DNA of 64,000 nucleotides from Liquidambar formosana (lineage: Eukaryota; Streptophyta; Magnoliopsida; Saxifragales; Altingiaceae): contig CM077832.1 of assembly GCA_039720395.1 (NCBI GenBank), positions 30,687,316 to 30,751,315 on the forward strand, in the 5' to 3' direction. Position numbers and translations under genes: made by a program. How positions within the stretch are numbered: position 1 is the first letter of the stretch; each line of letters begins with the position of its first letter. The notes beneath the pieces were generated by a model. That model did no database searches, was not told where the DNA came from, and saw only the letters and a program-made list of their open reading frames with translations. This document shows, one piece after another, positions 26,403-37,634 of the stretch.

Positions 26403-26785
26403 CTCATACCACTGCTATTTCTACACAAACCAAACTCTACATTCTTTACATTTTCCACTCAATTCTGGTTTTCAATTACTTTGTTATACATTTTTTTTTC
26501 CAGTTTTCATATAGTTCACTTTGCTTGTATTTTTATTTTTTCACAATACAACTCCTAAATTATGCCACATTTTGGAGTGTCTTTACGAGGTCCAGCATTT
26601 TCCATCATTGAAGTGGAGTCAATATGTAGAGCTTGGTTGTGCATCTTCTAAGATATAGTGGTTTGTAATTTGCAACCAGATAGGATTTATTGGAATCAGA
26701 TTTTTAAACATTTTCTTGGGATTGTGCTTGATCGTTAGGAAAAACCCTAAACGCTTTTCTATCCAAAGTTATTGGAGAGTAATTC

Positions 26786-27575
26786 ATGGTTTCTTCTAAG
26801 AAGCAGAAAATAGGTACAAAAGTGGAAGGCCCATAACTGACAAGGTGAAATTTTTTTGCCAATTTTTTTAATTACTACATTTTTTTTGCCAAATTTCTAA
26901 TTTTCTTTCATATCATCTTCTAAATATTGGAGGCAAAAACAATGTATCATGATGATTGTAATAAACATTTTGTTATGAATAATTGTTAGCCAAAAGTGGT
27001 TATATGATGAGACAGACCTTGAGCCCAACCCTGAATTCCCTATAGCCCCCCAGATTCATGGCATAACCATATCTCTAGACCCTGACTAAGATCCAACCGA
27101 CGATTGTGTTAGCTCTCCAAAAGGTAGAAGGCATATGGAGAGGAAATCTGAAAAGGAAGTACGAAGGAACAACAAGGTAGCAAGTCCTAATGATGACTGT
27201 TTTTACAATTTTTTAGGTGAATTTAATCAATTTGCAAACGATATGACAATGATACTGTCTCAATATGAGGAAAGAAGACTTAAAGTTCTAAAGACTACAG
27301 CCATCATAGAAGAAAATAGAGTCAAATTTGTGGATGCTAGAGAAGAAAGAAGACTCAAGTATGAAGAAGACAAAGAATAAAGAAAACTCAGACTTAAGGA
27401 AGCTACAGATGAAAGGGAGTAGAAGAATATAGATGTTGAGATTATGGGGATGGACACCTTGAACATGGAACCTCAAATGAGGGCGTACTGGGAGATGTGT
27501 AAAGCTGAGGTTTACTCTAGACTATTGGCACAATCAACAAGTTCACAATATTATGTTCCGATTCCTCCTTCTTGA
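26786..27575 (+). pseudogene. PIF/Harbinger ORF1-like (NAM-associated domain) pseudogene
   Basis: The readable core (27135-27575) gives ERKSEKEVRRNNK, FLGEFNQFANDM, YEERRLKVLKTTAIIEENRV, then a charged coiled-coil and GMDTLNMEPQMRAYWEMCKA, ending IPPS. This resembles the C-terminal NAM-associated region found in many plant transposon ORF1 proteins, with a conserved MDT...M.P..R.YWE ending. Two in-frame stops (about 27378 and 27420) break it. A possible start with ATGGTTTCTTCTAAGAAG lies at 26786, but the frame between is interrupted by T-rich sequence, possibly an intron. In intact relatives ORF1 is a DNA-binding partner of the transposase. The adjacent transposase pseudogene supports the assignment. 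Confidence 0.65.
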
Positions 27576-27842
27576 TTATGTATTTTTTTTTTTCATAATT
27601 ACTTGTACTTTGAGTTAAATTAATGAATTAAGCATTTCTATTTGGTACAAACTTTGTTAATTTAAAGGACCTTGGTAATGCATTCAAACCACAAAAATAC
27701 ATGACATAGTTAATGAAAATTAAAAAAGAAATACATGATATCAAACAAAAAAAAAAAAAAAACACGACATAAAAAATTTAAAAAAAAAAAAGAAAGAAAA
27801 GAAAACACATTCTAGCACGCACACACACACTACGCTCAAGCG

Positions 27843-28478
27843 CAGGGGCGGTTGCACTAAGGTGCACGTGTGCGCCTGTGCAACCACTCAAATTAATTTT
27901 ATTTATTTTTTTTAAAATTTGGATAAGTAAATTTATGTAATGCTTTAGCCTTCATTGAGAAAAAATAGTTAATTTTGATTAAATTTATTAAAATATATTA
28001 CTTTTGTAGATTATATAAAGTTAAGGTTTAGTTTATTCTTATGTGCAACCATTAAAGGGAACTTTGTCCTATATTGGGTACAGGGTTTTAGGAGTGGTAT
28101 AAAAATAAAATTCCTTATCTCTAAAAGTCACCTAAGTTTTTAAAGTATGGTGTCGATTTTATGTCCTACGTCATCACTTTTATTTAGTCATGTCAATGTG
28201 TGACTTTCACCATTTCCCATTTTGTTAGGATCTTGTCCTACATCGGGAAAACAAGGGTGTTGGGAGTAGTATATAAGCAGGTTTCATGTCTTTAAAAGTC
28301 ACTAAGCATTTTAAAATATGACATACTGTCAATCTTATATCCTTTCATCACCTCTATTCAATGATGCCAATATGCGCTCCTATCTTTCTTCCTTCACCAT
28401 CTTACCTTTAGCAAAAATATTAAAACTAAAATTTTAAAAAAATGCAGCCACTAGAAGAAAATTCTAGATCTGCCCCTG
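27843..28478. mobile_element. Non-autonomous hAT element (CAGGGGC termini)
   Basis: The element has short inverted ends (CAGGGGCGG at the left, CAGGGGCAG on the opposite strand at the right). A perfect 8-bp TSD, CTCAAGCG, lies at 27835-27842 and 28479-28486, the signature of hAT transposons. It is 636 bp with no transposase. Internally it has a duplicated block around TTGTCCTA.ATTGGGTA / TTGTCCTACATCGGG and TCACTAAG. It inserted at the very end of the PIF transposase gene, and the transposase stop codon lies inside the duplicated 8-mer. Confidence 0.9.
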
Positions 28479-28479
28479 C

Positions 28480-31400
28480 TCAAGCGTCTCCTGTTCGTGA
28501 CCACAAATGTGCAATAAGATCATTGCGGAGTCTATGATGTATTGTAGAAGAACGAATCATACGGTGACATTGCAAGAACTCCCTAAAGGGTAGTGTCGAC
28601 ATTCGTGACACTTGAATGGGATCTTCAACTTCTGGTGGTGTGTGATATTCATAATCTAGACTTATATCACACTTGTCCTTAATAATCATGTTGTAAAAAA
28701 TAATGCATATCTTTATGATGTTGCTTAAATCTTCACGACTCCATAATCGCGCCTGCCCTCGAACAATAGCAAAACGTGATTGGAGAACCCTAAAGGCCCT
28801 TTCCCTGTCTTTTTGATAGGACTCTTGCATCTTAGCAAATAATTGTCCAGCCTGACTATGAGGTTTAGAAATTGTCTCAATAATTGTTGCCCATTGTGGA
28901 TGGATACCATTTGCAAAATAATAGCCCATGTCGTATGAGTTGTAACAACCCTAAAAATATTTTACTTTAAACAGCTATAAATATATATATAATTAAGAAT
29001 AATTCACAACATAATTTTATTTAATTAAATAAAGATAGTTATGATATCCATTATAGGGTTGTGTTTATGGAATTGAGAATGATAAGAATTAAATGATAAT
29101 ATGATCATATTGATTTTGTAGAGTTTGTTAATATTCAACGTTCAATTTTATAATATAAGAATTTAAAATAAGAATTTTTAGATTTAAATAAGGATTGATT
29201 AGGATTTTAATTAGAGATTAGGTTTTATTTATAATTAAAAAAAAAACAAAACGAAAAAACTTTTGCATGAAAAGCTAATGTGGCAGCATAATGGTCATGT
29301 ACTTCTTGCACAACTTGAGCTGTCAAGAAGGAAGAGTTTTGAAATAAATTGAATTTTGCATGAAGAATTGTGGTAGCACCATGAAAAGCCACGAATCTTA
29401 CACTCATTACAAATTCAAAGTATATATATAAGCTGTGATATAAACTTAACTGGATAATACGAAACAGGAAAGAGGGAGAGTTTCTAGAGAAAGAAAGTAG
29501 AGAAAAAGAAGGAAACTGAAATTTTGTTTCATTACAAGCCAATTCAAGTTTAGAAGGTAAGAATTAACATAAATTTTAATTCCGTATTGGTTTCTTTACT
29601 CAATTTGATGTTAGATAAAAGAATTTTGAATTTTTAAAGCTTGAAAATGGTGTTTTAATGGAGTCCGAATTTGGTGATTTCATTCTCTTTGTATAGTTAA
29701 TAATTTTATGTCATTGTTTGGGCTTTAGTTTCTCCTTGGAGTATAATTAGAGCCTGTGAAATTTGGTAAGGTATGGATTGTTGTGGATATAATATTTGAA
29801 GTTTAAAGTTTGGATAGGGTTGATAAAACCCAAAACTTTAATGTAAAAACTGAATTAATGTGTTAATGGTTTCTCAAAATTAACCATAGAATATGAAAAT
29901 AGACATTGTAAACTTCGTCTGGGCTTTTGCATCACTAAAATCCGACTTCATATGAAGAAGATATATGCAATTGAAGTTTTGTCCTTCACTGTAATTAGTT
30001 TATGCAAAATCATATCCATTTCAGTAATATATTATGAAGAAAACGACCGTTTGTAAATAAAGTGACCTGTTTTGTAAATAAAATGTCCTATTTCGTAAAT
30101 AAAATATAAAAGTGTACTGCGATTAGGTTTTATTTATAAATAAATAAAAAAACAAAAATTTATTCAAAATGCTAGGCTTTGTTTGGATACTGAGAAAATG
30201 ATTATCTTTCATTTAAATACCTTAAGCATTATTAAATAATTTCTAAAAATGGTAATAATTGTTATTTTGAAAATAAATTGGATTTTAACAACTAAAAATT
30301 TTATATAATTAATTTCCATTGGTTATTCCATTTGTTTGGTTAATAAACCATAGTCTTAAGAAAAAAAAAATGAAACTAAGCATGCGTTATTAATATTAAT
30401 ATATAGTAGATATATATATTTTCTCCACTCAAGATATGAATTGATATTTTTAAATAAAATCTATAATTATGGATTAATATTGGAGATATAATAAAATTAC
30501 AAATAAGCTTTAAAAATTCTTAAATTTCTAAATGATTGAATTGTAGAGACCCTTAAGACTTTATGTATTAATTTTTGATTTAGTCTAATAATTGTGGCAC
30601 ATTTTCTTTTGAGATAATGCTATATTTATAGCACGAATTATTGTTTTCATTATTCTATATACTAATAAATTGTGGAGTGGTTAGCTAGGGCAAATCCAAT
30701 CAGGTATGCCCTACAGTTAGTGCACTAATATATTGAGTCATTGGGCAAGCGGGTCATAACTAGTATATACATATGATAGGGACATATGTGCTGTTGCTGT
30801 AATAACACGCATGTACGACAAGAGGGCTTGTGTGGGTTATTTTTATTTTTCAGTTGCAAATGGCTATAGAGGCTCAGGTATGAAAATTTTTATATTGAAA
30901 AAATAATAGAATAATGTGCCACAATATGAATATGCGTTCTAAATTGATAATATCATCATAATATGATTATTTTGTATTTATTGTGCTAAAATTAATATTG
31001 AATTAAAATAAATGTTATTCTTACTGAGCTGTGTAGCTCACCTTTATTATATTACATTTTTTCAGGGTGATGAGGAAACATTTGAAAGAATTAGAAAAGC
31101 TTTGGGTTGCGTAAATTAAGAGAAATTTTTTGATGTTTTATTTGTACTCTTATAGTTGATAAGATAAAGATTGTAAGGAATTATTTTGGAGATGAATGGT
31201 TGTACCTTTTATGTTTGATAAATTAGTATCAATATTATATTTGATGGATGAAAATTTCAATTTATTTTCTTTTTAAGTTTACATGAGTTGTCATTGATAA
31301 TATAGTTGGCAAGAGGAGCACATCCATTAGCAAGGTCGGTGAAAAGATGAAACCGATTAAGAACGTTGATATCATTATGAGACCTAGGCATGCCATATCT

Positions 31401-32060
31401 ACAAATCATACGAGGCCACTGCCTCAAGTATGATTGTTGGTTTGTGTATATGCCTAGTGTATTGTCTATGGTGTGCAATTGGACAATTTTTCCATTGCTA
31501 CTGTATACAATCTAGACTACCTAACATTCCAGGAACCCATGTTGCTCCGCCTTATATAGTAGTCTGGAAATATCTGCAACATTCAGCGATCTCAGATTTT
31601 CAAGTTCGCATATCACAATGATCCCTTTGTAGAATCTCTTTAATGCTTTAATTGTTGTACTCTCACCGACTCTATAGTATTTTTCTAATGCATCAGTGGC
31701 CAGGTAGTGTGTAAGCATTCGCATTGCTATAGTTATCTTTTGTAGGCCAGATAAATCGAGAACTCCACAAGTGTCATTTTTCTAGATGAATTAATCGTCA
31801 TGTTGTTTAATTGCATTTAAAATACAAAGAAACAACGGATGTTGCATTTGAAAGCGTCTCTGAAAGAGGTTGGCTGGGTAGACTGGATTCTTAGCAAAGT
31901 AATCGGCTATCAGTCGTTGGTTGTCTTCTTCTCTACGACGATCGATGACTTGTCGACCGCTTGTAGATCCATTATGTTTAGCTTTTCCTTGTTGCTTTTG
32001 CGTTTAATGGTGGTGTATTGCCGCATACATTATCGTGCCATTTCTTTCATCTTCCTCATT
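28480..32060 (-). pseudogene. PIF/Harbinger transposase (HARBI1/ALP1-like) pseudogene, split by a solo LTR
   Basis: On the minus strand from about 32060 the broken frames give an N-terminal part (RRREEDNQRLIADYFAKN, PANLFQRRF, HPLFLCILNAI, LSGLQKITIAMRMLTHYLA). The nuclease domain follows: ESTTIKALKRFY, GMLGSLDCIQ with the first catalytic Asp, PTIILEAVASYDL, HNDINVLN with the second Asp, then after the LTR MGYYFANGIHPQWA and DRERAFRVLQSRFAIVRG with the catalytic Glu, ending LWSRTGDA. This is the DDE_4 nuclease order. All three acidic residues survive, but a frameshift near 31540, internal stops and the solo LTR inactivate it. The C-terminal piece (28480-28929) remains open for 149 codons. Confidence 0.88.
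28941..31283 (+). mobile_element. Ty3-type solo LTR inside the transposase pseudogene
   Basis: It starts TGTAACAACCCTAAAAATA and ends TTTTTAAGTTTACA. The 5-bp flanks are identical (TGAGT at 28936-28940 and 31284-31288). Excising it restores the transposase reading NDNSYDMGYYF. It is 2,343 bp. It shares short blocks with the TGTGATAACCC family (GTTAGTGCACTAATAT, and CTGAGCTGTG.AGCTCACC near the 3' end), so it is a related but distinct family. No coding sequence or primer binding site. Confidence 0.9.
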
Positions 32061-32305
32061 ATTAAAACTTGAATCGTATTTCCTCTTAAAATTCTATCTC
32101 TCAAATTGTTTATTGTAGTATTGAAAGTATGAGATAAGATATTTGTAAATGGTTAGAAGTGCAGTTTGTTATATCCAACTTATCTTATTTAGAGAAGAAA
32201 GGAGATGGGGTGGTTAAGGTTGAGGAATGTAGGTTGGGTGAGTGAATGGAGGTTAGGTGGATGAATGAATGGGGGTTGAGGAATGTAGATTGGTTGGATA
32301 GATAA

Positions 32306-32336
32306 ATAAGAGTTGGGGTTGGGGTTGGGGTTGGGT
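32306..32336 (+). repeat. GGGGTT repeat, possible G-quadruplex
   Basis: A short (GGGGTT) run, TTGGGGTTGGGGTTGGGG then TTGGG, lies in the right arm of the PIF element. Four G-runs with 2-nt loops meet the usual G-quadruplex pattern. The surrounding sequence is a degenerate GGTTG.ATGAATG repeat. Confidence 0.65.
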
Positions 32337-32691
32337 GGATGAATGATGTTTGGGATGGATGAATGGAGGTTGAGCTATTTTTTTACAATTATTTTACTTA
32401 ATATGAATATATATTATTTTTTATTTATTTATTTATTTTTTTAAAAAATTCATTAGAATAAAAAGGAAAAACAAACAATAATGGTTGGAAATAGATGAAT
32501 GAAAGGTTGGTAAAAATGATGGTTGGATTTGGAGGGAAAGGTGGGTGAGGCAAAAAAAATGGCTCACCTCCCATAGGAGCAGTCACTTTTTGCACGTGAT
32601 GCATTTTCACTGTAACAATGCATTTTTATATTGTAGCGAGACAAAATTTGCATATAGCTCAAGGTTTAGCTCACCATGATTGGAGATGCTC

Positions 32692-34100
32692 TAACCCTTT
32701 TTAATTTTAAACAGAAAAAATTACTCTTATTTTAAGTTTTAAAATATTTACAATTGTGTCACTCAAAATTCACTTTCTTTATTTCGTGCCTATTATCCTA
32801 AAAATACTATATTATGTTAATTTTAAACAATTTCCAAAACAATAGAACAAACAAAATTTAAAATATAAAATATACTAAAAAAAGGAAAAAAAAAAAACAG
32901 TAAGAGTAATTTTAAATATAAGAACCAAAAAGAAGAACAAAAAATAGTATTTAAAAAATTCATATAAAAATTACGTATAAAAATTAAAAATAGTATTTAC
33001 AAATTAAACCTTAAAAGTTATTGATATTATAAATATTATACAAGATTAAATAAAACTTACATATAAAATCTTTACTTCAAAAAAAATTTCTTACTCTTTA
33101 TACAGATAATATTGACAAAAGATGCTTTAACGTGGTCCTGCTATTGTTTACAAGCTTTTTTAAAAGTTCCATAGTCTTCTTTTAGAAGATAGTCAAACTT
33201 CCATGAATGCTATTATCACATAATGTCATTTTTTTTTTTTTTGAAACTTGGACGTATTTTTCATACATGTCTATTTTTGCAGAAAATCTGAATCTTGCCT
33301 GATTGGCCCCCATCTTTCCATCATGTTCTCAATTTGGTCATAGTCCCATAATATAATATTTCATTTTCAATTGAATTATAAATAAAACCGTTAACCTCAT
33401 AACGGACAAAATTACTCTTATTTTAAGTTTTAAAATATTTACAATTATGCTACTCAAAATTCGCTTTCCCTATTTCGTGCATATTATCCCCAAAATACTA
33501 TATGTTGCTAATTTTAAATAATTTCCAAAACAATAGATTAAACAAAATTTTAAAAAATAAGAACAAAAAAAGAAGAAGAGTTTTTTGGCTATAACCCCAT
33601 AGTATAATATTTTACTTACAATTAAATCATAAATAAAACCGTTAGCCTCATAATCCTTTTTTATCTTAAACATAGGAAATTACTCTTATTTTAAGTTTTA
33701 AAATATTTACAACTGTGCCATTCAAAATTCGATTTCCTTATTTCGTGCCTACTATCCCAAAAATACCATATTATGCTAATTTTAAATAATTTCCAAAACA
33801 ATAGATCAAACAAAATTTAAAATATCAAAAGCAAAAAGAAAAAAAAAAGGGAAAAAAAATAATATGAGTAATTTAAAATATAAGAACCAAAAGAAGAAAA
33901 AAAATAGTATTTACTAAATTCGTATAAAAATTACATATAAAAATTAAAAATAGTATTTACAAAATAAACCTTAGAAGTTATCGATAATTATAAATATTAT
34001 ACAAGATTGAAGAAAACTTACATATAAAATCTCTACTTCAGAAGAAGTTTCTTATTCTCTACACAGACGATAGAGAAAAGATGCCTGAACAACTGAAAGC
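32692..34100. repeat. Tandem repeat array (right block) with a longer-period duplication
   Basis: The 265-bp repeat resumes at TAACCCTTTTTAATTTTAAAC, with landmarks at about 33333 and 33578. In addition a block of about 190 bp is present twice some 955 bp apart (about 32925-33115 and 33880-34075), sharing AAAATAGTATTTA, ATTACATATAAAAATTAAAA, AAACCTTA.AAGTTAT and AACTTACATATAAAATCT. This indicates a higher-order duplication at the array edge. Confidence 0.8.
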
Positions 34101-34147
34101 TTCCCCTATTTATAGATGGATTTCCTGTTAGTAGTATGCCTTGCAGC

Positions 34148-37100
34148 TGTAAAAAGGAAAGTGGCCCACATGAAATCAAAAAGAATCGCCACCTCATTTT
34201 TTAAAGAAAAAATGAAAACTCTAAAATGTTTTATTCCCAAAACAAAAGTGACTCCATGTTTAAAAATGGAAAAAGGCAAAAAGTTTTTTAAAAACCAAAG
34301 ATTGTGAATTCGGAGGCTAAGTTACGATATGGGAAGGTTCTAGGTAAAGCCTATTGGCACCCATATCGTCCTAATCGATCTCTTAATTTAATTGAGCTAA
34401 ATTAAAGTCTTAATTACATAAGAATTAACATTTATCATCACAAGACAGAATGCATATTATTATTCCATCCATCCATATAAGCAAATAAAAGAGAAAATAG
34501 AAAGGAGAAAAGAAAATGTAGGATATTTAGTATCTAAGGGTGGACTTGAACATCAAAGAGCGTCTACGTACCTTGTATTGAACGTACAAGAATCAAAGTT
34601 CACATGGTTTGTTAAGAATAGAGTTATAATCTAATAGTGACTTATAGTAAACCCTAAATTTCCTTTCATAAGATATAGGGAATTTCCAAAGATAAATGAT
34701 TCTAAAAAGGATCTTTGAAAATATGGTATTTTAGTGAAAGACGGAAACTTTTTAGAAAATAAATTTTTTATGAAAGGAAACTTTAAAAATTTACCATATC
34801 CCTCTATTAGGAAATAACCCTAGGAGGGAGAAGAGAAAGAATAAGGAAAGAAAAGTATATGCCATACTTGCCATATGCAAAATACCTCCAAGCAATTGCC
34901 AAAATATCAAATAACTACCCTATTTTCTATAGGGCAATTATCATGCTAAAAAACAACCATTCATATGCTCAAAACATCACTACAACGATGTTAATGAAAT
35001 CTGGACAGAAACTATTAAGGCCTAAAATCATCCCAATAATCATGCCAAAGACAATAATCAAGGAATAAAAAAACCCTGATATGCTCCTACATACATGCAA
35101 TGACCTAACTAACATGCATAAAAAACTGCAAAAGACTCTAATACTATCATAGAAATATTATGTGACAACTAAAAATATGCAAAAATAAACTAAAAGAGAA
35201 AACTTTATGCAAAACAAACTAGGGGTGTTAGTGATTTAAGTTAAAACCAAGAACCAAACCGAACTAAACCAAACTAGCCGGTTTGGTTTGGGTTTTTTTG
35301 TCATTAGGTTTGGTTTTGGTTCTAATTTTAGAAAACTGAATTGAATTGGTTTGGTTTTGGTTTTCATGTTTAAAAAACCAAACCAAACCGAAAAACTGAA
35401 AAAACCAAAAAATATATAATATATATATAATTTTATATGTTATATATCAAACTTTAGTTTGTAAATTTCCAATTCTAATAAGGGCAGAATAGATAATAGA
35501 TTCAAAATAGTAAACCTAAACTTTTTGGGGTACAAAACCTAGTGAATAGTGAGTATTGACTAAGTGACTAATGATATTGGCATGTATTAGATTAGAGATT
35601 TGAACTTGGATTGACATATGTCAATATGTTTCTATTTTGATACAATGTTTTATGTTTTTTTTTTGTTGATAATATAATGCTTTTATTAAAAAAAAATTTA
35701 TTTGGAGTTTGGCATGTCATTTTTTTCATTTTCAATTATTTGTTGCTACTTGATAGGTTAAAACCAAACCGAACCAAACCGAAATTTTTTGGTTTGCTTT
35801 GGTCTGGTTCTTTTTATAGTATGGTTTGGTTTTAGTTTGGTAAGAACAAAACCGAAGTATAATGGTTTGGTTTGAAATCTACCCTAAAACCAAACCAAAC
35901 CAAACCAAACCACTAACACCCCTAAAACAAACCTTAAACATGAATAAAAAGGATAACTTCTTCAAAACCCTAGAAAATCCACTATATGAATGCAAACCCT
36001 AGCATGATTCTATCATGAATGACATATATTAATTAACTATGATGAATAAAAACTCAAATAATTAAACTAAACATGCTATATGCAACATGCATAACTTAAT
36101 AAGGATGATGCACCAAACCCCAAACTAAGGACCATGCACACTAACCCATAAATAAACTCTAAAACATGCATATTAATCGATGAACAATCTCAATATTATG
36201 CATATAATATCATGAAAACATCAAACTTTAATAATAATCATAACAATAGCTTGCATTTGAACTTACATAAGGGAAAAACCCTAATTTTCTAGATTTTAGG
36301 GTTGTAAGCTTTACCTCATGTAGAACCTCCTCTTGATATAGAGAACTCCGCCTCTTCCTCAAAGTGTTATCACAACAAAGAGATCAAACTCACTCAACTT
36401 TGAAAAAAAATAGAAAGCCAAAGAGAATAGGATAAAAGAAAAGTGATTTTCGTTAGTTTGCAACAGTCGAGATTTCAATTGCATTTTTGGGTATGAAAAC
36501 ATTGGAATTTGACCAAACTTGTCAAATACAAAGTTTTATAGAATTGAATTATCTTTCTAAGGGGACCAATTTCATGCAATTATGAGTTTAGAGTCAAAGG
36601 TTATGATTAAAATATGCTCGTTGGTTTTAAGAAAATTGCAGCTGAATTATAATGAATTTCACTCTCTAAAAACCCTATTTCTGGACCTCTTAGGGCTGAA
36701 CATAAAGATTTATTTATAGGGTGTTAACCTAATAAATCAATGGATAAGATTAATTCATTAAATAATAATCCAAGGGTTATTAGAAATTCTCTTGGGGTTC
36801 AAGATACTCAAATATACCATAAAATAAGAAGAAAAGACTTGTGGAAGTGGAAAAATACGTCAAAAAGGGAAAGAAATCACAAAACCCTAAAAAATGATGG
36901 AGTGCCTCGGTGACCCAAAGCTAGGCGGTTACCCGAGGGCTCTGTCAAATGTTGCCTTTTTTGCTCTATTCTTCCTTCTAAAAATGTTTCGAGAGTCAAA
37001 TGAAGTCTGATTTTGACGAAACGAAAGCCAAAATGACCGTGTTTTGAAAGAGAACACATTTTTAAACATTTTAGGGCAAAAATCCTTAACCATGGAGGCT

Positions 37101-37634
37101 TGGTTGGGTTTTAAAAAAGCGGTAACCGCTATACACCACTGTCGCAAAGCTTAAGTATGCACATAGGGTTACACTAAATGCTTTCCAAGTCAAAATTCAA
37201 CCTTTTAAAACATATTTTGGAATGAAATTAAGAGTAATTAAAGTTAAATGAGGAAGAATTGAGTAATAATTATGAGTCGACTTGAGTGAACCAAGAGAGG
37301 GTCTTTTAGCCAACTTAAACTATTATAAACCAAATTATCCTAAACCATTAATTCATTAAATTGAACCTATAAATTCCTCCTATGTATCAATATGAATTCC
37401 AATTGACAACTTGGGGATCATTTCAAAGTCAAATGGAGCTTAAAAGACAATAATGCCCTTAAAGTCATAAAATCTCTAATTGACTATTGAAACCTCCTCC
37501 AAATCAAACCAAAATTCATATGCATGATCCTTAATGCCTTAAAAATCTAATGCAAATGCCTGGACTAAAAAATAAAATAAAAACCTACATTAAATGATGA
37601 CGTCTAATTAGGGTGACAAAAATGGGGTGTGACA
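34148..37634 (-). mobile_element. Ty3-type solo LTR, copy C (inverted)
   Basis: On the minus strand it starts TGTCACACCCCATTTTTGTC (from 37634) and ends CTTTCCTTTTTACA at 34148. It aligns with copies A and B. Flanking 5-mers are GCAGC (34143-34147) and ACAAC (37635-37639), identical apart from two G-to-A differences. It is 3,487 bp including the hAT element, about 2.77 kb without it. The plus-strand open frame at 36877-37147 region reads antisense to the conserved GAAACACGGTCGTTTTGG block and is not a gene. Confidence 0.85.
35220..35924. mobile_element. Non-autonomous hAT element (TAGGGGTGTTAG termini)
   Basis: Inverted ends TAGGGGTGTTAGTG and CACTAACACCCCTA are perfect over 14 bp. A perfect 8-bp TSD, AAACAAAC, flanks the element (35212-35219 and 35925-35932). 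Subterminal regions are packed with GGTTTGGTTT and AACCAAACC repeats in opposite orientation. It is 705 bp with no transposase. It belongs with the elements at 43587 and 54717, which share TAGGGGTG ends. Confidence 0.93.

Larger units (their letters stand above)
20643..32691. mobile_element. PIF/Harbinger DNA transposon, nested and decayed
   Basis: The termini are inverted: GAGCATATCTAACGGTGATG at the left, and GAGCATCTCCAATCATGGTG on the opposite strand at the right. TAA lies on both sides (20640-20642 and 32692-32694), which is the 3-bp TWA target duplication expected of PIF/Harbinger. The insertion splits one unit of the 265-bp array: TTAACTTCA-TAA-CCCTTTTT is continuous once the element is removed. 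Inside are a transposase pseudogene (minus strand) and an ORF1-like pseudogene (plus strand), the two-gene content of autonomous members. Removing nested LTRs leaves about 4.9 kb. It is inactive because both genes are broken. Confidence 0.88.

Noticed and set aside
27774..27840. Possible CRISPR-like or satellite array of CA and A runs
   Set aside because: These are simple A and (CA) tracts next to the hAT target site; there is no spacer-repeat structure.
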